Source: Sphaerulina vaccinii (taxonomy: Eukaryota; Ascomycota; Dothideomycetes; Mycosphaerellales; Mycosphaerellaceae). Taken from it: 64,000 nucleotides of DNA. Both the position numbers and the translations under genes were made by a program. Position 1 is the stretch's first letter. The number at the start of each line of letters is the position of its first letter. A model generated the notes under the pieces. That model was not told where the DNA came from, did not search any database, and saw nothing but the letters and a program-made list of their open reading frames with translations. The DNA lies in the NCBI GenBank assembly GCA_022570795.1, contig JAKUDP010000017.1, positions 186,001-250,000 of the forward strand, written 5' to 3'. Shown piece by piece: positions 1-8,847 of this stretch.

Positions 1-272
1 AAGCGACCATTGGTACCGTTGTTGGTGTTTGCGGAATCGAGGGCACCGGGATAGTTGGAGAAGAGGCGGCCTTCTCTTGAGACTGCAATTCCAGTTGGAA
101 ACTGTGGGTTGCCAGCATACAGATGGACCAGCTCGATAGCAGGACCGTATACACCTGGATCGCGGACGAGAAGGCTGTAGTCCAGACCATCACTTGTGTT
201 GTTACGCGTGTGAAGCTGTGCTGTAGCAAGCAGAGCGAAGCCGATGGCTGCGACCGCTAATCTGATAGCCAT
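1..272 (-). CDS. Major royal jelly / yellow-like secreted protein, N-terminal part only
   Basis: The reverse strand reads from an ATG at 272 off the left edge of the window, so only about the first 90 residues are seen. It opens with a hydrophobic signal peptide (MAIRLAVAAIGFALLATAQ) followed by the stretch VYGPAIELVHLYAGNPQFP, then PTGIAVSREGRLFSNYP. That is the characteristic start of the first beta-propeller blade of fungal and insect royal-jelly/yellow family proteins. These are secreted propeller proteins of mostly unknown function in fungi. The 470 bp upstream separate it from cnxE, which is on the same strand. Family assignment rests on the first blade only; the remainder lies outside the window. 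Confidence 0.7.
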   Translation of the reverse strand, partial: MAIRLAVAAIGFALLATAQLHTRNNTSDGLDYSLLVRDPGVYGPAIELVHLYAGNPQFPTGIAVSREGRLFSNYPGALDSANTNNGTNGR

Positions 273-744
273 AATAACAGTAAGTCGATACCAGGAACAG
301 ACTCACTCCTCGCGCGTGTCAGACCATGTTTCTATACTGTCTGCCAGATCGCGGCACAAGTTGCGCGTGCTCAAGATACTGTGACTAAGTTCCATTATTG
401 TGAACGTGGTGCGGGTTAGCTGTGCCGCCAATGTGATCCGACGTGGCCAAGCAAAGCAGTAACGTGCCCACAGAGCACTACGATCAATCGAAGTTCCACG
501 GAGGTTACTGGCTTGTTTCCAGTGATCTGGAAACCAGTAGCGTCGTTTGTGATTGAAGTGATGTCGTGACGTGGTTGAGGCTCACGAAGTGCTTGGCCGT
601 CGTCAGTAATTTGTCACACTTTGCCGTCTTGCAGTTCGAGCGCGTGCCTGATCTTTGGCTGTGGTTGTGCTATTGTGCTTGGAGATTGACATCGTGCAGT
701 CCAAGGGCATCATGTTGCCTGAGAACTGCCTCTGCGGTATCCTG
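273..744. other. Intergenic: MRJP-like promoter and cnxE 3' side
   Basis: No coding region is supported here. It should contain the promoter of the MRJP-like gene (start 272, reverse) and the 3' flank of cnxE (stop 745, reverse). An imperfect palindrome lies at 507-538 (see repeat entry). Confidence 0.6.
507..538. repeat. Imperfect inverted repeat
   Basis: TTTCCAG (516-522) and CTGGAAA (527-533) flank a 4-base TGAT loop, and the outer arms ACTGG / CCAGT also pair if a 4-base CTTG insertion in the left arm is skipped. It is about 235 bp upstream of the MRJP-like start, so it could be a dyad-symmetric protein-binding site. No factor is recognised. Confidence 0.4.
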
Positions 745-2949
745 TTACAGCTCACTGCCAATTCTGCCCATCAGTAGGGCATCGCACTTCTCGCCTTTCT
801 CCAGAACACCCTCTACAGTAGGTAGACATAGCAGTGCATTCGCTCCCTTGAACGATCCAATAGCTGAGCTGCGCTGAAAGCCTGTGCTAGTCGCATATAA
901 TCCTCCATCTCGTTTCGCTGTGACAATAACACGGTGGTACTCTGCTCTCTTTGGATCTGGTCTGACATCCTGCTCAAGTATGACTTTGACAGTAGGTAGA
1001 CCTACAGGAGAGATGCCAGAGAGCTTATGCAGAGCCGGCAGCACGAAGAGGTGGAATGTCACGACCGCTGATGCAGGATTGCCAGGCAAAGAGAAGATCA
1101 CTCGCTTCTCATCTGTTCCAGAGTTTGACTTGAAAGGTACGGTGGCATATGTTGTTGGCTTTCCTGGTTTCATCGAAACGCGTCCGAAGTGTATCGTACC
1201 TCCCAACTGTCGTTCGATTGTTGGTTTGAGAAGGTCGAGCTCACCCATGCTGACACCTCCCGAAGTGATAATGACATCGCATTTCCGCATGGCTGATCGA
1301 AGTGCTTCTTCAAGGGCTCCAGGTTGATCAGAAGCTATTCCGAGGTCTACCGCTTCATAGCCTTGACCTCGGATTGCGGTCAAGAGCGTCGGACGATTGG
1401 TGTCGCGAACTTCGCCAAGTCTGAGGTCGCGAGCAGTGTCGTGAGGTATGATCTCGTCACCTGTGCTCAGCACACCTACCACGGGACGAGTATATATCTC
1501 GACTTCCTGTGTGCCGACAGATGCCAGAAGGCCAAACTCACCACCTATGGCTGTAATGCCCTCTCCACGTCGCAGGATCGTCGCGCCCGCTTTGACGTCT
1601 GAGCCAGGTTCTCGGACGTTCTCGCCAGATTTGATGGCATCTGTGAGAATCTCAATTTCGGCCTCTTCTCTCCCATCCTCGGTCATGCTGCGAAGGACAG
1701 TATCCTCAACCATTACTACGGCCGTGGCACCGGGAGGCAAAGGAGCTCCTGTTGTTATGCGGACTACTTCACCTGTATGGAGTTTCGGAATCTCCTTTCC
1801 TGCCTGAGCATGGGAGATACTGACTACCGGAAATAGGCCTTTCGTTGAAGGAACCAGAGGGTGGTAAGAGGCTACGATTGCATAGCCGTCCACTATGCTC
1901 GCACGAAATGCTGGGACTGACTCGGATGCTACGACGTCTGCTGCCAAAACAGAGCCGATGAGCGACTCCTTCACAGCAGCTTTTATGATCTTGGGTGATG
2001 GCGTATGAGTAGCGATTTGAGCGAGTGCTTCAGGAACTGGCAGCATCGGATACGGCGACTCGCGATATCGGCGAGACGCACCAGCACTTGGATCGTTCGT
2101 TACAGGTCTGTCTTCTGGTTTAGTATGCGCCTTCGGGCCGTGGTGATGGCCATGCCCGTGTCCATGGCTGTGTCCGTTCGAGCATGAATGCGAGTGATCG
2201 TGATGTCCGTGTGCTGAAATAGTAGCAGTTACGACATTCAAACCTGCATCTTCTTCGAGCTCCTTCACTCCGCCGGCATGTAAGGTCCGAGAGTCAGCTC
2301 CGGCTGCCTGTTGACACGCATGAGGTAGCAACTTGAGGACAGCCTCAAGATTCTCTTTGGCGCCCTTAGGAGATCCGGGAAGTGTAAGGATTAGAGTCTT
2401 GTTGCGTACTCCAGCCACCGGACGAGCCATCGAGGCGACTGTAACGCTGTTCAGTACTCAATAATGCATGAAATCCGGAAAAGACTTACACGGCGTTATT
2501 GCCAGCGAAGTGGCAAGCATAGTATGCACAAGACCAGAGGCATGCTTGTGTATAAGTGGTGTCACCGCCTGGAATTCTGTCAATACTTGCACAATACCCA
2601 TACAATCTCGCAGCGGTCGTGAGACAAAACGCGAGGTCTGCCAATGCTACAGCATACGTTATCTCTGTCTGATGCGAATTATGCTCACCTCGGGCGTGAC
2701 ATCTTTCTGTGCAAAGCCTGTGCCACCACTTGTGATGACCAGATTGACATACTCAGGACCGTCTGTCCATTCGGTGATAGCACGCTGTATGTCGAGCACA
2801 TTATCCGTGACTATCTTCGTATCTTGCGCAGTCCATTGGTCATTGCCTTTCTCTGCAAAGACTTCCTTCAGCGCTGGGATGCCTTTATCAGTGCTCGCAT
2901 CTTTGCTTGCAGTTTCCGAGATGATCAGGATAGCGGCACGAAGTGACAT
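745..2949 (-). CDS. cnxE: Molybdopterin biosynthesis protein CnxE (MogA-MoeA fusion, gephyrin type)
   Basis: Three exons on the reverse strand: 2689-2949, 2490-2568 and 745-2438 (introns 120 and 51 nt), giving about 677 residues. The first ~200 residues are a MogA-like domain (molybdopterin adenylyltransferase; TSGGTGFAQKDVTPE, then ITPFASMARPVAGVRNK across the second junction). The C-terminal ~450 residues are MoeA-like (molybdate insertion), with ITSGGVSMGELDLLKP and FSLPGNPASAVVTFH. This is the G-E domain order of gephyrin and Aspergillus CnxE. It completes the molybdenum cofactor for nitrate reductase, xanthine dehydrogenase and similar enzymes in the cytosol. The linker between domains carries an unusual histidine cluster (Part 2). 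The start at 2949 fits the family N-terminus. The inner ATG at 2430 is in frame but lies inside the MogA domain. Confidence 0.95.
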
Positions 2950-3160
2950 TGTGAGATTGCAATGTCGTGGAACAAGATTGTACAGTCCCGGAAAGGTGGA
3001 GATGGTGTTGCTGGCTGGGATGTTGAGGAGAGCATGACTGCGTAAAGATGGGGCTAGAACTATTGGCTTGGCAGATTTCGAACTCGGTCTTACTTTGCAT
3101 CAATCATACATTATCTAGGCTTGAAGCAGGTCACAGCTCTACCAATCCTGTGGTACCAGA

Positions 3161-4805
3161 TCAAATTCCATCATCTTCCTGCACGATGCCAGCATTTGTC
3201 TGGAAAGTGTCCCACGAATCACAAGTGTCCTGCAGTTCTGTGGCATTGTACAAGGCAGCGATCTCATCATAGCGTTCGACAAACTGGAGAGCGAAGCCCT
3301 CATCAGTGTGCCATCCAATGCTGCGAATGATGTTAGTCTTCAGCTAGGAACGGAGAGATGAAAGCAGAACTTACTGGCAATGAGCTAACCAGACACCTGG
3401 GTTGTCCGCTTGCCAGGCCATGACGAGGTAGCCTGCCGCAGGCAGCATCTGAACATCTCCACGAGGAGGATTATCTGTATTCAGGGTCGCTCCCGAGTCG
3501 GCGTAGGTGCCTGTTCCGTAGGCGAGGACGAAGATATCGTGGCCGTGAAGATGGATTGGGTCTGTCATCAAGGTAAGTGTGTGCTCATATCTCTCGTCAG
3601 GATGTGCACCGCTTCAAAACTTACGAGGAATTGCGAGGGTCGACTCAACAACTAAAGTCATCCATTCGCCGGCAGTTGGTAACTCTGTCACTGCATAGCT
3701 TGAACTGTAGGTTGTCTCGCCATCGACAACAAGGAGGGAAGTAGGTTCTTGCCAGCTCACGTTGAAGCTTGGGTTGGTGGTACCCAAGAACCACTGTTCT
3801 ACAACTCCTGTCGTAATATCACCGGCATCAACAGTGACCTCATCGTTGAGGTACACATTTGCAGCTGTGCTTGCTGTCAAGGCTAGGTAGGGCACAATGG
3901 ACGCGCTGGGCTCGCCAATGCAATCTTGTTCTGTGATCGTATAGCTGGTGGTTGTTGGAGTTGCCGTGCTGTCACCGTAGTGGATGACGCCTTTGATGAG
4001 CGTGGGATTGTAGTTGTTGGAACAGAAAGTATCAGGAGCTGCGCGAAGCCAGAAGTCGGAGGCCACAGACGACTGATCTGCTGTGACGATCACGTCGTAG
4101 CGCTGACCCATACCGATAGAAATCGAGTCGGTCGTGTAGGGGACAATAGGTACGAAGTCTGATGCGATGACCTATAACTGGTCAATCTGCGTGTATGTCA
4201 TTTCAGAAGCGATTTGCTCACCTGTAGTGTATGATTGTCAATGGAGAAGTCAAAGTGAGTGTCGATTGCTGCATTGACAACTCGTAGAAGGTAGGATGTG
4301 CCAGACGTGAAGCTGGTCTCCCAATACGAGCCCAGTGTGCCACTCATATTCGTGCCTGGTATCACATCTAATGTTAGCCGCTGGTTCCTGCTGCGACTCC
4401 TGTGCTCAACTTACCATTGATCAATCCTGAGTCTGCAGTTGGAGGACCAGTGTACTGCACGTAGCTGTACAATTGACTAGCAGTAAGATGGTCCCACTCA
4501 GTCAGAAAGAGATTTCCCAGATCGACATCATAGTTGGCAGTCGCAGGACCGTTGATCAGGATCCCTCCGAAAACGCCATCCCATGCTTGCATGCTAAAGT
4601 GCGAATGGTACCAGGAAGAGCCATACTGAGTGGCTTTGAAGGTATATGTCATGGTGTCTCCTGGTGCAGTCGGACATTGTGTGATTGAAGGGACACCATC
4701 ATTTGGATTGGTAAAGTTCTGTCTTACACCGTGCCAGTGTATCGTTGTTCCGTTGATGTCTAGGGAGTTTGTAACGTGGACTACAATGGTGTCGCCCCTA
4801 GATCT
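3161..4805 (-). CDS. Laccase-like multicopper oxidase, 5' end unresolved
   Basis: Reverse-strand exons: 3161-3320, 3375-3561, 3625-4171, 4222-4367, and an upstream exon ending at 4415 that is coding from about 4805. All four junctions keep frame and restore family motifs. Copper ligands are complete: HWHG, YHSHF, HPIHLHGHD and HCHIGWH. The C-terminus ends DDGI, close to the DSGL/I/V plug of ascomycete laccases. The enzyme would be a secreted phenol oxidase with three cupredoxin domains. Upstream of RGDTIVVHV no frame shows the expected NGxxPGP strand, a signal peptide or a clean first exon. The open frame there has no ATG before the conserved core, and a forward-strand gene starts only ~375 bp away. 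The gene may be 5'-decayed, or may have a divergent first exon I could not place. Confidence 0.85.
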
Positions 4806-5180
4806 GGTCAGTACAAGAGACTCGAGAGCGAGCGACACATGAGACGACGTTATATCCCATGGCCCACATATTCGTACTTCGTCCAGTGTCAGAAGTAGCG
4901 TACGCGTCCAGGACACCAGGTACCTGGCCGAAACGTATCGATATGTAGATTGAGACGGTCGGTGGAGACCTCGTTGGAAGCCTTCTTTTCTGTGGTGTAT
5001 GGCCAGTAAGATCTTCGCATTCGTGCTTAGAAGTGGGTCCCGCAACTAAGAATATTATACGCACTAGGCTTCCACCCACCGTCTCAATAGTGAGAGCCAC
5101 AGCGCTGAGGACGTAGAAGAGGAAGACACCGACCCACTGACACTCATTTTCAATTCACGCTTCTTGAACCCTCGATCATC
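4806..5180. other. Unresolved laccase 5' region and promoter of the 5181 gene
   Basis: This stretch should hold the laccase N-terminus and signal peptide. Fragments resembling it occur in different frames: EVSTD-like text around 4960 and TRTLLLTLDEVR-like text around 4880. They do not join into one open frame by canonical introns that I can see. It must also contain the promoter of the forward gene at 5181, leaving very little room for two promoters. Confidence 0.5.
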
Positions 5181-5791
5181 ATGAAGTTCTTTTCTCTCAC
5201 TTCTGCTATTGCGCTTTCCTCTTGCTTGGGATCTGCCCTGGCAGCTCCTCAGAAGCGCGCGACTACCACTCCACTTGGCCAGATCTTCGCATATGGTACC
5301 AACATCACCGGTTTCCCAGTCTTCGTCAGCGAGGGAATTGCATATATTGGCAATGTGTCTCTCGCGACAGCTGCAGGCGCAGCCAACGTTACTTGTGAGT
5401 TGGCAGACAAATTTTGCCTTTCGAATATTACTGACCATCATCTTCACGATCAGTCGAAGAAAGCGGCACCGAAATCTTAGTCCATAAGCATTTCAACAAC
5501 GGCACTACGACCGACAGTGACCAGTACCTCGCCATCGATACCACATCTGGCGCCTCCAACCCAGTGCTTGTCGCCAACTCCACTGTCGAGACGGGCTACA
5601 CCACCGACGGCTACAACATCTACGGCACGCAGATTACGTGGCTCACAACATCCCGATCTATGCAGTCGAACTTCTATGTCGTGTCGACGGAAGTAGATGG
5701 CTTCTCGGAGCTCTACTGGGACGCTGACAGCGCTGCTGGTACCAAAGGAACTGTCGTCATTCTGAAGGCCTGTGGGCCCGGAGGCTGTTGA
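5181..5791 (+). CDS. Small secreted protein, 183 residues, function unknown
   Basis: Two exons, 5181-5394 and 5454-5791, with a 59-nt intron (GTGAGT donor, CAG acceptor) that preserves frame. The product starts with a clear signal peptide (MKFFSLTSAIALSSCLGSAL, then AAPQKR). The KR pair just after the predicted cleavage site would suit Kex2 processing. The mature part is rich in Thr, Ser, Gly and Asn with several N-glycosylation sequons (NIT, NVS, NVT, NGT, NST). Its only cysteines are the final two, in ACGPGGC at the very C-terminus. I do not recognise the family; homologues of this type are usually annotated as hypothetical extracellular proteins of filamentous fungi. The 3' end is 175 bp from the convergent gene at 5967. 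Confidence 0.8.
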
Positions 5792-5966
5792 TACCAGCAA
5801 AGCTGCAGTCAGGCATGATGCTGTGATTCATAATGGGTCCAGACAGAGCATACAAGTGATGGCAAGATGGAACACAAGCCAGTGACAGGCCTGGTGGCGT
5901 TCGATGTACTCAGCAGCCAAAATACCGCAAGTTTGTTTCAGTCGTGTCTCATGCGCTGATGCCTGC

Positions 5967-6770
5967 TCAATGGTCCGAAGAGGTGCGTCGTTGATGTCCG
6001 GTAGCATGTTGGCCCCAGATGGTCCATAATACACATCCATACTTCCCACTTTCACTAAGTGCACCGCCCTTTCCACCACACTGGTCCATGACAGTAGTGA
6101 GCTTGCGTTTGCACTCCTCGCCATCTGTGCTGAAAGGCTTAGAGTAACCGCAATCTGTCTGCCCTTCGCCACTGTATTCCGCGACGGCCTTGACAACAAT
6201 ATCACCTTTGATGTAATTGTTCCTCGATTGTCCTTTGGGGATGTCCACAAGAAAGGTATCACTGAAGATGTAGTCCGGAGCGAGTTCCAGAGGTGTACTA
6301 CAGTACTCTGCAATTCCTTGTCGCATGATTGACAAAGGCATGTCGACCGACCGTGGATATGGATTGTCTCCACATGCGATGAGCTCTTCGGGCTGGGTTA
6401 CGAGAGTGTAAACACCACATCCAGATGTTGCTACACCGCCATACTTTCCCAGATATCCCGACGGGCTGGTGTCGCACTCGTCGAGAAGTCGATAGAAGGC
6501 GTGCTCGCACGTGGCTTCGTTCACGATCAGCTCTGCAGTTGTTTCAAGACTGCAGCTCGTATCATAAGTCTGTCTAGTGGTCGTATATGAGATGTTGAGC
6601 AAAATGTTCGAATTGCCTGAGGCTGTCTTGAAGATGCCAGTTTGGTTCTTGGAAGGTCCGACTATGCTTGACGCTGTGGCGGCGCAAAAGTCCGAAATCA
6701 GAGTCTTTGCTTCGTGGTAATTGACTCCAGTGCCGCCTGGTAAAGCGCCGGCGCAAGATATGCCGTTCAT
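5967..6770 (-). CDS. Secreted protein with two tandem cysteine-containing repeats
   Basis: The open frame from ATG 6770 encodes 267 residues. The frame stays open upstream and reads TFTAAAIILYQA just before this ATG, which looks like the hydrophobic part of a signal peptide. A GTGAGG donor near 6870 and a TAG acceptor just before that segment suggest a small upstream exon with the true start, which I could not fix. The protein is two copies of a ~120-residue unit. Copy 1 runs from ISCAGALPGG to SGCGVYTL and copy 2 from ACGDNPYPRS to YGCVLWTI. They share six cysteines in the same order, a CEHAFYRLLDEC / CKRKLTTVMDQC helix and a GKYGG..GC / GKYGC ending. Function is unknown; an extracellular or effector-like role is inference. 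Confidence 0.65.
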   Translation of the reverse strand: MNGISCAGALPGGTGVNYHEAKTLISDFCAATASSIVGPSKNQTGIFKTASGNSNILLNISYTTTRQTYDTSCSLETTAELIVNEATCEHAFYRLLDECDTSPSGYLGKYGGVATSGCGVYTLVTQPEELIACGDNPYPRSVDMPLSIMRQGIAEYCSTPLELAPDYIFSDTFLVDIPKGQSRNNYIKGDIVVKAVAEYSGEGQTDCGYSKPFSTDGEECKRKLTTVMDQCGGKGGALSESGKYGCVLWTIWGQHATGHQRRTSSDH

Positions 6771-7720
6771 AGCTTGATAGAGGATGATCGCAGCGGCAGT
6801 GAAAGTCCTATGTGTGCGGTAATGGCTGATGAAGTGAGGTCAGTTTGATCTGTAATATACTTGCCTCACCTTGGAGAACTCTGCTACTGCCGAAGTGTGT
6901 GAGTTGAAATGCCCAAACTCTAGTATGGTGTCGTGGTGTTATCCGCAGAATCCGAGATTGGAGATGCCGGCGCATCTTTGGCAATCGTATACCAGGGCCG
7001 TAGAACAACCTTGTATGACAGGCAGGCTTGTTGATAATGATGATTTGTCTTCGTATCGCACCTCGAAAGTTTGCCTTCGCTTTTTGACATCGCTTGAACA
7101 CTGTGTGCGCGACAATGTCGCAGCAGAAGTACATATGGTATGAGTGCAGCCACTTTCTAAAGATCTGAGTAATTATGCTGATCAGTGCATAGTGCAAGCA
7201 CATCGCTGCACTGTTGATCTGATGGCAGGCAGTTACCAGGCAGACCGCCTCGAGGCGCGCGATTCTGTCGAAGGCAACTCATCGTGGTGACAAAGAGTAC
7301 GGCGTCTTCGCACCTCAGCAGGGTGCTAGTCTCCGGCGGACCCTACTGAACATGCCAACCCGTCTTTCTTGGAGTCGTTATTGGCCGCAAGCCTGATTTT
7401 GGAGGAAAGCCAGCTAATGCGGTCACGTCGGATGCGTGAACATGCAGTAGACTGGCAAGACCAGACGAGCACCAGCAAGTACAACAGATCGAGACAGTAC
7501 AAATCCATGAGATGTAGCGTCAGGACTGATGTAGCAGTCCAGGTATGCCTCGCGCTCCGTATGAGTAGAGTAGCGCCACCGAGACGTAGTGTCGTCGTTC
7601 ATCGTTCCTGTCAGAATGAATGAAGATCCCGAAAGCAATGGCATACCCATATATGTGGCTCTACCACCACGGTGTGTAGGAATACCAAGCAGAAAGTCAG
7701 ACTTCAGCCAATTTTCGCGA
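6771..7720. other. Intergenic, no supported gene
   Basis: About 950 bp between the reverse secreted-repeat gene and the forward cysteine-rich gene. The first ~120 bp probably contain an intron and short first exon of the gene at 5967. The rest has only short overlapping open frames on both strands, without recognisable domains. Confidence 0.5.
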
Positions 7721-8064
7721 ATGAAGATCTCGATCGTCGTCGCCTCGATCTCAATCCTATCTGGACCAGTCTCCGCATATTGGGTGAGTTTTCTCGGTCC
7801 CTTCCGCTCTTCATGGGTAGATTGGAACTGACGTTCGCGCGGAATTGCAAACTACCTGGCACCTTTGAGTTCGGAGGTTGCCTTTCCAATGGGCAGACCT
7901 GCGTAGACGAAGGGGGCTGTTACTATTCAGCCTGCACTCGGGTGAGTCCCATCGCGCCGAATCGTAAGAAACCTGTCGCTCACAGCACATCACAGGACCA
8001 TCCTTGCAAGACAGAGTGCAATGGTTGCGTCGTCCTGGGTCCGGACAATGCCCATTGTTCTTGA
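7721..8064 (+). CDS. Small secreted cysteine-rich protein, 67 residues (effector-like)
   Basis: Proposed exons are 7721-7783, 7870-7941 and 7996-8064. A signal peptide (MKISIVVASISILSGPVSA) ends exon 1, followed by YW and a GTGAGT donor. Joining to TTC at 7870 keeps frame and gives a mature peptide of about 48 residues with eight cysteines (GGC, TC, GC, AC, PC, EC, GC, HC), ending NAHCS. The last 54-nt intron is a multiple of three with no stop, so retention would give an in-frame variant. The acceptor of intron 1 is my best choice; the TAG at 7820 shifts out of the cysteine-rich frame. Eight cysteines in so short a secreted peptide is typical of fungal effectors or antimicrobial peptides. 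No family is recognised. Confidence 0.6.
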
Positions 8065-8847
8065 GGGAGAATCAGTCGTTCAAACTTTATCAGTCTAGAT
8101 GGAGGGCCCGTGAGACGCCAGGGACAGTCTCTCGCATGGCATGAAGGCTGCAGACATCATGTCCATGGCGGTCTTGATCCGGGAGTTCTGGAGGTTGCTG
8201 TCGAACGGCTTCACTTGAGCAATCCTGATGGAAGTAGTGTAGAGGAGCAGGAGACAATAAGATTCGTTAAAGACGTGCATGATGTCGTTCCCGCCTGCGC
8301 GTCTGCACTGTGCCGGATCTCGAATATCGCGTTGTTTGTTGTGTTGAGGGTCAGGTCAGGTGCAACCGGACTGCATAAGGCAGCCACGCGACGGATTAGT
8401 CACTAGCGGCTCTTGCGGCTCCACTTCTGCCAGCCTCCTTCCGCTTCTGCCTTCTCGAGTTTCCCCTTGTCTTCGTCGCCCTTCCGCTTCTCATCTTCAC
8501 CAACATCAACGCGCGACAACAACAAAGTCATCCATCACCGCGCAGCGTCAAGACAATCAGACGCGCATTCTGCCATCGACGATACCCGCCGCGACAATAA
8601 TATCAACCCCAAGCGGCCTCGAAATCGACACGGCGCAAGCCTCTGCCACCTTGCCTTTGCGAACCGCGACAGCCTTGACGACTTCACTCGAGGGCGATCA
8701 TCCATCATCTTCTACCTCGACAGCGCTTACTTTCTATCTACTCAAGCCACTTTAATTCTTCAGCGACTCGCTCACCACACGTCCGCGCCACTTTCAGAAC
8801 ATCATACACAACAACACACCAACTCAACCAACACACCACAACTCACC
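8065..8847. other. Intergenic and 5' leader of the Yra1/Mlo3 gene
   Basis: No separate gene is supported. The part after ~8410 is strongly pyrimidine-rich on the forward strand (CTTCTGCC, TTCCGCTTC, CTTCGTCGCCC) and then CA-rich up to the ATG at 8848, as expected of a fungal promoter and 5' leader of a highly expressed gene. Confidence 0.5.

Noticed and set aside
566..2187. Forward frames across cnxE
   Set aside because: They are antisense shadows of the high-scoring reverse MoeA domain and contain no domain of their own.
8413..8847. In-frame upstream extension of the Yra1/Mlo3 frame (145 codons)
   Set aside because: It is Ser/His/Arg-rich with no family similarity, and the REF box begins exactly at the ATG at 8848; it reads as 5' leader of a CT/CA-rich promoter.
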